Numbered from the stretch's first letter, positions 1 through 5,848 are shown. The stretch: 5,848 nucleotides of DNA from Dehalococcoidia bacterium (GCA_030602665.1 JAUVZE010000072.1:1-5848), one strand, 5' to 3'. A program made the numbers and translations. The notes: generated by a model from the sequence alone, not told the origin.

Positions 1-28
1 GCAAGTTCAGCCAAAATATCCGAAAATT

Positions 29-694
29 TCACCAAATGACCACGATGTCCACTATGGTATCATCAAATGAAGGTTTCTCATAACGGTAGCCAGGTTTAGG
101 CTCTACGCATTTATAGTACCATTTACCTACAACGGGTTTCACTATCTCGTCGCTTTGTGGTTCAAAATAGACAAGCCCTTCGTCAGTCGTGTTGAAGGCT
201 ATTATTGAATGCCCTCCGTCTGGATAGCGTATTTCAATAAAAGCACACCGCAGTCCTTCACTCTCAGCATTATTACATACGTCCCTGGCGAAGTGACTGC
301 ATACGTAAATATCCTCCACAAATTTATTTTCGTCGGTCTCGTCCTCCTTAAGGAACTTAATAGCTTGCTTATATGTAGGGTCTATTATGGTGTAGTCATG
401 GCCTAAGGCGGCGCTAACACCTTCTTCGTAACCAGCTTCAACACCCTCTTCATAACCGTCAGACTTACCGGCTAGGTAACCCTCCTCATAACCCCCTTGT
501 TTACCCAGGTGATAACCCTCGGTCTCGCCGGAACTGTAGCCCACCTCCTGACCGTCTGTATATCCTTGGTTATAGCCATCACTATATCCGTCTGACTCAC
601 CCTGTGAATGGGCTACGTCATAAAGAAACAGACCGCCAAAGCATATTAAAACTAGGATACCTAGGATACCGATTGATATGAATACCCCTTTCAT
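29..694 (-). CDS. Membrane-anchored GX3-repeat protein with C-terminal transglutaminase-like domain
   Basis: The 221-residue protein has three visible parts. Residues about 4-24 are a single hydrophobic segment after Lys2, which looks like an uncleaved anchor or signal sequence with the rest outside; no lipobox is seen. Residues 32-92 carry glycine at every fourth position (16 in register), mostly as GYxxG or GxxxG with many Glu, Asp and Tyr. This resembles the deca-GX3 pattern known from Yae1/Lto1-type proteins, but homology is not shown. Residues about 100-221 look like a transglutaminase-like cysteine domain: YVCSHFA with Cys132, PDGGH with His162, then VYFEP with Glu178 (or Asp182) where the third catalytic residue would be. 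Real catalysis is inferred. ATG at 694 is chosen because AGGAG lies 8 bases upstream. It is divergent from fabF and has its own candidate promoter. Substrate and role are unknown; cell-envelope protein processing or peptide binding are only possibilities. Confidence 0.72.
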   Translation of the reverse strand: MKGVFISIGILGILVLICFGGLFLYDVAHSQGESDGYSDGYNQGYTDGQEVGYSSGETEGYHLGKQGGYEEGYLAGKSDGYEEGVEAGYEEGVSAALGHDYTIIDPTYKQAIKFLKEDETDENKFVEDIYVCSHFARDVCNNAESEGLRCAFIEIRYPDGGHSIIAFNTTDEGLVYFEPQSDEIVKPVVGKWYYKCVEPKPGYRYEKPSFDDTIVDIVVIW

Positions 695-702
695 TATCCT
701 AA

Positions 703-732
703 CTCCTATATAGCTATATTTCCCATATTATA
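703..732 (-). promoter_or_regulatory. Candidate -10 box and ribosome binding site of the GX3-repeat gene
   Basis: Read on the minus strand, a perfect TATAAT lies at 732-727, about 32 bases before the ATG, and the Shine-Dalgarno AGGAG lies at 707-703, 8 bases before it. Seventeen bases upstream of TATAAT the -35 position reads TATACT, a poor match to TTGACA, so the promoter may need an activator or the -10 may be fortuitous. The predicted leader is only about 25 bases. Confidence 0.45.
708..719. promoter_or_regulatory. 12-bp perfect palindrome in the leader (possible operator)
   Basis: ATATAGCTATAT is a perfect palindrome directly downstream of the predicted -10 box and just before the ribosome binding site of the minus-strand gene. 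A repressor bound here would cover the expected transcription start. AT-rich palindromes arise easily by chance, so this is suggestive only. Confidence 0.25.
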
Positions 733-806
733 GTCCAGACCTTTGTTTAAGTATAATAGTTTTGAGGCTAGCTGGCTAGTTTTAGGGACTGAACAAGGAC
801 ACAGAC

Positions 807-840
807 TTGCTGGTAAACTGAAATTGTGGTAAAATTTTAC
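807..840 (+). promoter_or_regulatory. Candidate fabF-recJ promoter overlapping a palindrome
   Basis: TTGCTG (807-812) and TAAAAT (830-835) are separated by exactly 17 bases, a plausible sigma-70 promoter with a weak -35 and a 5/6 -10. Transcription would begin near 842, giving a leader of about 60 bases. The -10 lies inside the perfect palindrome GTAAAATTTTAC (829-840), which could be an operator. It does not resemble the FapR site I know, so no regulator is named. A second TATAAT at 752-757 has no good -35. Confidence 0.4.
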
Positions 841-901
841 TGAGTTTATGCTTGCCCTGTAAGTTCCCCAAAATCCTGATTTTTGGAGGTAAATTAAGGG
901 A

Positions 902-2164
902 GTGAGGTTAAAAAAAAGTTCCAACAATAGGGTGGTGGTTACGGGTATAGGTGTTCTGAGCCCACTTGGGCTAAATATGGCTACTACCTGGGAAGGTCTT
1001 ATCAGTGGGCAGTCTGGCATTGATTATATTACTCTGTTTGCCCCCGAGCCCTTTGAAACCAAGTTTGCTGGCGAGGTAAAAGGCTTTGAGCCTAGTGATT
1101 ATATCAGCCGCAAGGATGTCCGCCGCATGGACCGCTTTGCTCAACTGGCGGTAGCCGCCAGTTTTCAGGCAGTGGAACACTCGGGAATCCAAATCAACGC
1201 TACCAACCAGGACAACATTGGAGTCATAATAGGCAGTGGCATTGGCGGTCTAACTACCCTAATGGAACAAGCCAGGATACTATTTGAAAAGGGGCCAGAC
1301 AGAGTGAGCCCTTTCCTAATCCCGATGATGATATGTGATATAGCGGCGGCCCACGCATCCATTGTGCTCGGAGTAAAGGGTCCCAATCTGTGTACGACCT
1401 CAGCTTGTTCCAGTGGCTCAGATGCCATAGGGGCGGCTTATGAGATTATCAGGCGTGGTGATGCCCGGGTCATGATAGCTGGCGGCAGTGAGTCAATAAT
1501 CAACCCGATGGGTATTGCCTCGTTTAACGCCATGAGAGCTATTTCAACCAGAAACGATGCGCCACAACTGGCCTCCCGCCCCTTTGATGCTGAACGTGAT
1601 GGCTTTGTTATTAGTGAAGGCGCGGGCATCCTTATCTTGGAAAACCTTGCCCATGCTCAAAAGCGAGGGGCTAATATTCTAGCCGAAGTGATTGGCTATG
1701 GTGCCAGCGGCGACGCCTATCATGTTACCCAGCCGCTTGAGAAGGGTGAGGGTGCCGTCATGGCGATGCAGATGGCGCTCGACAAAGCCGGGCTGGCTAG
1801 CACCAGCATTGATTATATTAACGCTCATGGTACCTCAACCCCTCTGAACGATAAAACGGAGACCAAAGCGATAAAGACTGTATTCGGTGGTAACGCCTAT
1901 CGCATTCCAATAAGTTCCACTAAGTCGATGGTAGGGCATCTCATCGGTGCTGCTGGTGCGGTTGAGGCAGCGATATGTATTATGGTCATCCAGCACGGAA
2001 TTATACCACCGACTATAAACCTTACCCACCCTGACCCGGAATGCGATTTAGATTACGTGCCCAATACAGCCCGCCGAGCCAAAGTTACCACGGCTCTGTC
2101 TAATTCCTTTGGCTTTGGTGGTCATAACTCAGTTCTAGTCTTTCGGCGATATTCTGAGGCATAG
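902..2164 (+). CDS. fabF: 3-oxoacyl-[acyl-carrier-protein] synthase II (KAS II)
   Basis: This cytosolic enzyme condenses malonyl-ACP with a growing acyl-ACP, the elongation step of type II fatty-acid synthesis. The 420 residues match the usual FabF length of about 410-420. The opening RVVVTGIGVLSPLG is typical of the family. The catalytic Cys169 sits in TSACSSG, His309 in NAHGTST, and Lys341 and His346 in KSMVGHLIGAAGA; the Cys-His-His triad is complete. The C-terminal NSFGFGGHN holds the gatekeeper Phe405. GTG at 902 is chosen because the next in-frame valine codons lie inside the conserved first strand. GGAGG at 885-889 is 12 bases upstream, a slightly long spacing. No acyl-carrier-protein gene precedes it, unlike many acpP-fabF pairs, and recJ follows after two bases. 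Its domain architecture is that of a stand-alone FabF, but a specialised KAS paralogue cannot be excluded. Confidence 0.95.
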   Translation: MRLKKSSNNRVVVTGIGVLSPLGLNMATTWEGLISGQSGIDYITLFAPEPFETKFAGEVKGFEPSDYISRKDVRRMDRFAQLAVAASFQAVEHSGIQINATNQDNIGVIIGSGIGGLTTLMEQARILFEKGPDRVSPFLIPMMICDIAAAHASIVLGVKGPNLCTTSACSSGSDAIGAAYEIIRRGDARVMIAGGSESIINPMGIASFNAMRAISTRNDAPQLASRPFDAERDGFVISEGAGILILENLAHAQKRGANILAEVIGYGASGDAYHVTQPLEKGEGAVMAMQMALDKAGLASTSIDYINAHGTSTPLNDKTETKAIKTVFGGNAYRIPISSTKSMVGHLIGAAGAVEAAICIMVIQHGIIPPTINLTHPDPECDLDYVPNTARRAKVTTALSNSFGFGGHNSVLVFRRYSEA

Positions 2165-2166
2165 AC

Positions 2167-3849
2167 TTGAGGCATTGTCGTTGGCATGTTCTGCCACCAG
2201 CTTCAAACCAACTTTCGGTTAATATACCAGGTCTTTCCCCGCTTATAGTTCAGCTCCTATACAACCGGGGTCTTACTGAGCCGTCCCAGTTAGAGTTATT
2301 CCTGGCCGCTGATAAACGCCTGTCAGGTGACCCTTGGTTATTGCCGGACATGCACCAGGCAGTAGCTAGGATTTACCGTGCCTTGCTCTCCGGGGAAAAC
2401 ATTGCTATCTACGGAGACTTTGACGTTGACGGCATCACCGGGACTGCCTTACTAGCCCAAGGGTTATCAGCCCTTGGCGGAAAGATTACTCCCTATATAC
2501 CACACCGCTTAACCGAAGGCTACGGACTTAAGACCGCTGCTCTGGAAAACCTCTACCGCCAAGGCATTAGCCTAGTTATTACCGTTGATTGTGGGATTAC
2601 CGCCCTCGCTGAGGTTAAGCGAGCCAGAAGGGTGGGGCTGGATGTAATAATTACCGACCACCATACCCCCCTGGAGGTAGTCCCACTAGCCGTGGCGGTT
2701 ATTAATCCCAAGCTACCCCATTCCAATTACCCCTTCTCCGAGCTGGCTGGGGTGGGGGTAGCCCTCAAGCTCCTTGAGGCTCTGTTTCAGGGTATCGGTC
2801 AGGAGCAGCAACTGGAGGGACTAATTGACCTGGTCGCCCTGGGGACGGTAGCTGATATGGTGCCGCTACTGGGAGAAAACAGGTATCTGGTTAAGCGGGG
2901 GCTGAAGCTAATAAACGCCAGCCCTCGCCTCGGTGTCAAGGAAATGATAACTCAGTCAGGACTTAATATTGGTAGTGTTGGTACGGAAAGTATTTCATGG
3001 ACCTTGGCTCCGCGGTTAAATGCTGCCGGCAGGTTAGCCCATGCCATGACCAGCTATAAATTGCTGATGACTACATCACCCCAAGAAGCACACCAGTTAT
3101 CTACTTGGCTAGAACAAAAGAACGCCGAACGGCAAAGACTAACCACCAAGGTCTTGGCTCGGGCTAGAGAGCAAATATTAGCTAAAGGGATTTTACCACT
3201 GCTAATAGCCGGCGATAGGGACTATCTGGCTGGCATCGCCGGGCTGGTAGCCAGCAGATTGTCAGAGGAGTTTTATCGCCCGGCTATTGTTATCCATGTC
3301 GGCGAGCGGTTCAGTAGCGGTAGTTGTCGCAGTATTCCCGAGTTTAATATTATCTACGCCCTAAAACAGTGTAGTCGCCTCTTCTCTCACTTTGGTGGTC
3401 ATGCGCGGGCAGCTGGTTTTACCCTGCCCACCAAGAATTTGCCCCGTCTTGAGCAAATACTCCTGCAGCTAGCCACTACCCAGCTAGCTAGGGTTGACCT
3501 TCGCCCCCAACTGGATATTGATGCTGAGGTTACTCTGTCTGAACTCAGCGGGGATACTTTTAGGGCAATTGGGCAGCTAGCTCCCTTTGGTTATGGTAAC
3601 CCAGTACCCACCTTCCTCAGCCACCGGGTGGAGGTGGTTAATTGCTACCCTATGGGCAGTAATGGAGAGCACCTGAGGATGAAACTACGGCAGGGGGGCA
3701 CAGTGTGGGATGGGGTAGGTTTTAGACTGGGTAATTATCTAGCTGAATTATCCTCACCCCTTGATATCGTCTGTAACCTAGAGATAGACCGCTGGGGTGG
3801 GGAGGAGAGGCTGAGGCTCAATATCCTGGACTTTGCGCCGGGTAGCTAA
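2167..3849 (+). CDS. recJ: Single-stranded-DNA-specific exonuclease RecJ
   Basis: RecJ is a cytosolic 5'-3' exonuclease on single-stranded DNA, used in recombinational repair, mismatch repair and stalled-fork processing. The 560 residues are normal length. The DHH phosphoesterase core shows DFDVDG (Asp84, Asp86, Asp88), VDCG (Asp141), TDHH (Asp164, His165, His166) and ALGTVADMVPL (Asp230), all metal-binding motifs intact. The DHHA1 domain follows, with GIAGLVASRL near 356-365 and HFGGHARAAGF at 408-418. An OB-like C-terminal part contains APFGYGNPVPTF and EHLRMKL. The WHxG-type residues usual before GIVASRL read YLAG here, a small deviation away from the catalytic motifs. The TTG start two bases after the fabF stop is chosen because GAGG at 2156-2159 is 7 bases upstream, the first methionine (residue 62) is far too late, and W6 onward resembles family N-termini. 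Translational coupling to fabF is likely. Its last codons are duplicated at 5393-5452. Confidence 0.95.
   Translation: MRHCRWHVLPPASNQLSVNIPGLSPLIVQLLYNRGLTEPSQLELFLAADKRLSGDPWLLPDMHQAVARIYRALLSGENIAIYGDFDVDGITGTALLAQGLSALGGKITPYIPHRLTEGYGLKTAALENLYRQGISLVITVDCGITALAEVKRARRVGLDVIITDHHTPLEVVPLAVAVINPKLPHSNYPFSELAGVGVALKLLEALFQGIGQEQQLEGLIDLVALGTVADMVPLLGENRYLVKRGLKLINASPRLGVKEMITQSGLNIGSVGTESISWTLAPRLNAAGRLAHAMTSYKLLMTTSPQEAHQLSTWLEQKNAERQRLTTKVLARAREQILAKGILPLLIAGDRDYLAGIAGLVASRLSEEFYRPAIVIHVGERFSSGSCRSIPEFNIIYALKQCSRLFSHFGGHARAAGFTLPTKNLPRLEQILLQLATTQLARVDLRPQLDIDAEVTLSELSGDTFRAIGQLAPFGYGNPVPTFLSHRVEVVNCYPMGSNGEHLRMKLRQGGTVWDGVGFRLGNYLAELSSPLDIVCNLEIDRWGGEERLRLNILDFAPGS
3787..3839 (+). repeat. 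Direct repeat copy A: recJ 3' coding end
   Basis: This stretch within the last codons of recJ aligns without gaps to 5393-5445, a constant offset of 1606 bases. By hand count 44 of 53 bases agree, and 35 of 37 over 3798-3834. The two mismatches in that core (3819 and 3828) are both silent third-codon-position changes. The two copies bracket the transporter segment. Confidence 0.85.
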
Positions 3850-4004
3850 GTCACGGCAGACACGATTCGTCAGAATATGTCCCGAACTCGAAAAAACAGC
3901 CTACTGTTACCGAAAGAGGAACTCGCCTGGACCTGGTTTGGCTGAGCTGAGTAGTAAGAGCTTAAGAACTACATCCGAAAAAGGGGCATCGTCTGAAGCA
4001 AGCT
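3850..4004. other. Unidentified spacer between convergent recJ and the MFS gene
   Basis: These 155 bases separate the recJ stop from the stop of the transporter. An imperfect inverted repeat (GACA..ATTC at 3859-3868 against GAAT.TGTC at 3873-3881) lies about 10 bases after the recJ stop. No T-run follows on the plus strand, so it is not a convincing terminator. A 23-codon reading frame from ATG at 3875 has no ribosome binding site and no family I recognise. The segment is probably incoming DNA of the islet or decayed sequence. I see no tRNA or recognisable insertion-sequence end. Confidence 0.4.
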
Positions 4005-5279
4005 CTAGGCTTTGGCTCGCAGCCTGGCTGCATGTCTTGGTGCCGCAATCCAGAAGGCTATACATGCTAAGCCAAAGCACACCATACAGAGAACAAAGGC
4101 ACTAATATAGCTTCCTGAGGTATCATATATATAGCCGCCCAGCCAGGGGCCAATGGTAGCACCTATTCCCATCCCGGTAAGCAACAGGCCGGCTATGGCA
4201 CCGAAGTGCCTACCGTGGAATATGTCAGCCATACCAGCCCAGATTGTGGGCGAGTAAAGTCCAGCCCCGTAGCCAAAGCAGGTGGCATAGACATACAAGA
4301 GCCAGGGCTGGGAGGTATCCCCAACCGAAACTAAGGAGACTAAAGCACCGATGGCCAGGATGGCTGCAAGCGTAATGGTTCTCTCCCGGCCAATCCAATC
4401 AGATATGGACCCGGAGAGTTGGCCGGCGACCATGAAGATGCCGAAGAGGGCGAAGATAGAGACAGCGAACATACTGCTATATCCCACATCCTCGGCGAAT
4501 TTGACCTGATGGGCCAGTACTAGATAGTTGCCCACACCCCAGTAGAGAGAGAAAGACAACACCAAGAGCCATAGCTGGTAGGTCCTCATGGCTTGGCCTA
4601 GAGTCCAGTCGTGAGATATGGGATTCTTGACACTTACTTCGGTGGTTAATCCCTTGGCAGCTGGCAGTTCGCCAGCACCGTAAGCCTTTAAGCCTTTGTT
4701 CTCCGGGCGGTAATGAAAAAAGAGGAAATAGAGGGGCAGCAGCAAAACAACCAGTGTGCCGGCGAGGACAAAATAGGCATGACGCCAGCCGAACTGGGAT
4801 ATAGAGAATGCAGCGAACATACCATAGGTGAAACTAAGGCCACCCCCCACCTGACCTAGCCCTGTTACTAGCCCGCGCCTCTTGGTGAACCAGTTTGCCA
4901 ACGCCGGAGCGAAGAGTGCCCAGCCGCTAAAGGCACTTCCTATAGGTATCAGAATACCAAAGAGCAGGTAAAAATGCCACAGCTCATGAGCGAAGGCACA
5001 GCCAGCAGTAGCCAGACCAAGAATAGTGACGCCTATCGGCATGACTCGTCTCGGCTTCCAGCGGTCGGCCAGGCTGCCGGCTACCGGCGCCATCAAACCA
5101 TAGATAAGAACATTCAGGGACAGCATTATAGCAGTGCTGCCCCGGGCCCAACCAAACTCATCCAGAATGGACGGAAAGAAGATTGAAAAGGAGTGCCTGA
5201 TGCCGTAAACTAGAGTTCCACCGACGATAGCAAGGCCGACAATAACCCAGCCATAGAAGAAGTGTGGGCGCCTGACCAT
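4005..5279 (-). CDS. MFS transporter, monocarboxylate/oxalate-formate antiporter-like
   Basis: An inner-membrane secondary transporter of the major facilitator superfamily, 424 residues from the chosen start. The N-terminal RPHFFYGWVIV and the following YGIRHSFSIFFPSILDEFGW resemble the monocarboxylate-transporter/OxlT-like branch. MFS motif A is clear in the loop after the second helix, GSLADRWKPRRV (about 68-79), and is echoed in the second half as GSISDWIGRER (about 290-300). Hydrophobic segments fit about 12 helices, with a charged central loop at about 190-230. The substrate cannot be read from sequence; an organic acid anion is the family-based guess. ATG at 5279 is preferred over the in-frame TTG at 5369. 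It has AAAGG about 7 bases upstream and begins just before the conserved FYGW, whereas the TTG is part of the candidate -35 box and its 30-residue extension is polar. The gene is alone, convergent to recJ, and flanked by copies of the recJ tail, suggesting acquisition as an islet. Confidence 0.88.
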   Translation of the reverse strand: MVRRPHFFYGWVIVGLAIVGGTLVYGIRHSFSIFFPSILDEFGWARGSTAIMLSLNVLIYGLMAPVAGSLADRWKPRRVMPIGVTILGLATAGCAFAHELWHFYLLFGILIPIGSAFSGWALFAPALANWFTKRRGLVTGLGQVGGGLSFTYGMFAAFSISQFGWRHAYFVLAGTLVVLLLPLYFLFFHYRPENKGLKAYGAGELPAAKGLTTEVSVKNPISHDWTLGQAMRTYQLWLLVLSFSLYWGVGNYLVLAHQVKFAEDVGYSSMFAVSIFALFGIFMVAGQLSGSISDWIGRERTITLAAILAIGALVSLVSVGDTSQPWLLYVYATCFGYGAGLYSPTIWAGMADIFHGRHFGAIAGLLLTGMGIGATIGPWLGGYIYDTSGSYISAFVLCMVCFGLACIAFWIAAPRHAARLRAKA

Positions 5280-5340
5280 TCTCAACCTTTCTACTGAATT
5301 TGGGCCTATGTGGGGATACCGTGGCCGACGGTCAAATCTA

Positions 5341-5369
5341 AGGCTACTCTGTAAGCCGGCTTCTGTCAA
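5341..5369 (-). promoter_or_regulatory. Candidate promoter of the MFS gene
   Basis: On the minus strand a perfect TTGACA lies at 5369-5364. Seventeen bases further is TAGCCT (5346-5341), only 3/6 to the -10 consensus; TAGATT a few bases on is an alternative with overlong spacing. A strong -35 with a weak -10 is a tentative promoter. The leader to the ATG at 5279 would be about 55 bases. Confidence 0.35.
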
Positions 5370-5371
5370 CG

Positions 5372-5384
5372 GTTATGACATAAC
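5372..5384. promoter_or_regulatory. 13-bp inverted repeat next to the -35 box of the MFS promoter
   Basis: GTTATG-A-CATAAC is a perfect 6+1+6 inverted repeat, two bases upstream of the candidate TTGACA. The position suits an activator, or a repressor that blocks polymerase. No regulator gene lies inside the islet, so the binding protein is unknown. Confidence 0.35.
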
Positions 5385-5392
5385 AAAGTATT

Positions 5393-5445
5393 GACCGGTA
5401 AAATGGGGAGGAGAGGCTGAGGCTGAATATCCTAGACTTTAAGCC
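5393..5445 (+). repeat. Direct repeat copy B: recJ tail relic
   Basis: Partner of 3787-3839. The alignment is ungapped and conserved at the amino-acid level over the core. The two copies delimit a segment of about 1.55 kb holding the transporter, its promoter and the unidentified spacer. Confidence 0.85.
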
Positions 5446-5452
5446 AACTTGA
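5393..5452 (+). pseudogene. Relic of a second recJ 3' end
   Basis: Read in the recJ frame, this stretch encodes DR, a TAA stop at 5399-5401, then N-GEERLRLNILDF followed by KPT and a TGA stop at 5450-5452. The 12 residues GEERLRLNILDF are identical to the end of the intact RecJ, which finishes APGS instead of KPT. The two base changes within them (5425, 5434) are silent. This shows it was once the end of a functional recJ allele, not noise. Everything upstream of about 5393 is unrelated to recJ, so only the tail remains. It most likely marks the far junction of the inserted transporter segment, perhaps the original chromosomal recJ end. An assembly artefact is unlikely because the copies differ. 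Confidence 0.8.
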
Positions 5453-5466
5453 TAATATTGTTAAGG

Positions 5467-5614
5467 GGTTATTTAGCAACCTATCCCCCTGACCCCCTTC
5501 CCTTACAAGGGAAGGGGGAGTTATGGATAAGAGAGGGGGTGAAGCCCCTCTCTAAAATCTCTTCCCCCTTTCCTTTCCAAGGAGAGGGGGATAAAGGGGG
5601 TGAGGTTGATAACC
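5467..5614. repeat. Fold-back (MITE-like) element with three nested hairpins
   Basis: The outer ends pair: GGTTAT and CAACCT (5467-5472 and 5477-5482, split by TTAG) against AGGTTG and ATAACC (5603-5614). Inside are three hairpins. The first has a 12-bp stem at 5493-5504/5507-5518 (CCCCCTTCCCTT with its complement). The second has a 9-bp stem at 5530-5538/5545-5553 with a 6-base loop. The third has a 12-bp stem with one G-T pair at 5564-5575/5579-5590. G- and C-rich palindromes of this kind are dispersed in many Chloroflexota and cyanobacterial genomes. A multi-copy status here is inferred, since only one copy is in view. It contains no gene. It lies between the recJ relic and the convergent sigma-factor gene and could act as a transcription barrier. 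Confidence 0.7.
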
Positions 5615-5683
5615 ACCTCATGCTAAACGGAGTCAGTAGTCCACCCCGACTCTAAACATTCAATGAGAGTAGTATCAAACTCC

Positions 5684-5848
5684 CTAGTCTTCTTCCTTCT
5701 CCGGTCCCACCGATAAGGCTTTGCGCAGGGCTACTATGGCACTGTGCTGCAGAGCCTTTACTGCTCCCTGGCTTTTGCCCATAATCTTGGCTACCTGGGC
5801 AACGGGGAGCTCACCAGCAAAACGCAGAGAAATTACCTCACGCTGTGC
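5684..5848 (-). CDS. Sigma-70 family RNA polymerase sigma factor, C-terminal part (cut by window edge)
   Basis: Only the last 54 codons and the TAG stop (5686-5684) are present; the gene continues past the right edge. The visible protein is sigma region 4: QREVISLRFAGELPVAQVA, then KIMGKSQGAVKALQHSA and IVALRKAL. The segments LPVAQVAKIMG and SQGAVKALQHSAIVALR form the helix-turn-helix that reads the -35 element, as in ECF and related alternative sigma factors. An acidic tail ends in EKEED. Which sigma group it belongs to cannot be decided without region 2. Its end faces recJ and the relic, so before the islet arrived it was probably the direct convergent neighbour of recJ. Confidence 0.85.
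   Translation of the reverse strand, partial: AQREVISLRFAGELPVAQVAKIMGKSQGAVKALQHSAIVALRKALSVGPEKEED

Larger units (their letters stand above)
5280..5683. other. Intergenic stretch between the MFS gene and the sigma-factor gene
   Basis: This 404-base stretch has no intact gene. It holds in order the transporter leader and promoter region (5280-5392), the recJ tail relic (5393-5452), the fold-back element (5467-5614), and about 70 bases with only weak 5-bp hairpins (GAGTC/GACTC at 5630-5652, ACTCT/AGAGT at 5649-5670) after the sigma-factor stop. None of these has a T-run that would make a clear terminator. Confidence 0.6.

Noticed and set aside
209..406. Open frame of 65 codons on the plus strand
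   Set aside because: It is antisense to the transglutaminase-like domain, with no ribosome binding site or recognisable content.
1017..1820. GCATTGATTATATTA occurs twice inside fabF (1017-1031 and 1806-1820)
   Set aside because: Both copies lie in the reading frame and encode the similar IDYI; it is best explained as coincidence of codon choice.
3833..4105. Open frame of 90 codons on the plus strand overlapping the recJ end and the MFS 3' end
   Set aside because: It overlaps two well-supported genes, has no recognisable domain and no convincing start.
5280..5369. TTG-initiated 30-residue N-terminal extension of the transporter
   Set aside because: The TTG coincides with the candidate -35 TTGACA, lacks a ribosome binding site, and the added residues are polar and unlike the family. 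The ATG at 5279 has a ribosome binding site.
5493..5518. 12-bp stem hairpin as a rho-independent terminator
   Set aside because: No T-run follows on either strand, and the hairpin is one part of the larger fold-back element.
5485..5600. Possible CRISPR array in the repeated C/G-rich blocks
   Set aside because: The blocks are inverted hairpin arms of different length and sequence without equal spacers, and no cas genes are in view.
5449..5655. Open frame of 68 codons rich in Pro and Gly (PPDPLPLQGKGE)
   Set aside because: It is a read-through of the palindromic repeat. The pattern comes from the hairpins, there is no ribosome binding site, and such frames are common false annotations in GC-rich repeats.

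Overview
The window reads as bacterial chromosome with moderate GC content. It holds four intact genes, one gene cut by the right edge, a short gene relic and a complex fold-back repeat. The GC-rich palindromic repeat and the archaea/Chloroflexota-like look of the first protein make a Chloroflexota (Dehalococcoidia-like) genome my best guess. That is an inference from pattern memory, not proof.

Layout: (1) 29-694, minus strand: a membrane-anchored protein with a strictly 4-residue-periodic glycine repeat followed by a transglutaminase-like cysteine domain. (2) 695-901: a divergent promoter region with two 12-bp palindromes. (3) 902-3849, plus strand: fabF (3-oxoacyl-ACP synthase II) and recJ (single-strand DNA exonuclease), two bases apart and probably translationally coupled. 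(4) 3850-5392: an MFS transporter on the minus strand, with its promoter region and an unidentified 155-bp spacer. (5) 5393-5452: a second, slightly diverged copy of the recJ 3' end, coding for the same last residues and then its own stop. (6) 5467-5614: a fold-back, MITE-like repeat with nested hairpins. (7) 5684-5848, minus strand: the C-terminal end of a sigma-70 family factor (region 4).

The main observation is that the transporter segment lies between two direct copies of the recJ tail. The internal differences between the copies are at silent third codon positions, so the second copy comes from a functional recJ allele and is not a chance repeat. The simplest reading is that the ancestral order was fabF-recJ facing the sigma-factor gene. 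The transporter islet would then have entered by recombination in the last codons of recJ, leaving recJ intact and a relic at the far junction.

The genes do not form one pathway. FabF belongs to fatty-acid elongation, RecJ to DNA repair, the MFS protein to solute transport, and the first protein probably acts at the outer face of the membrane. No previously undescribed multi-gene system is evident. The glycine-repeat/transglutaminase-like protein and the islet junction most deserve follow-up.
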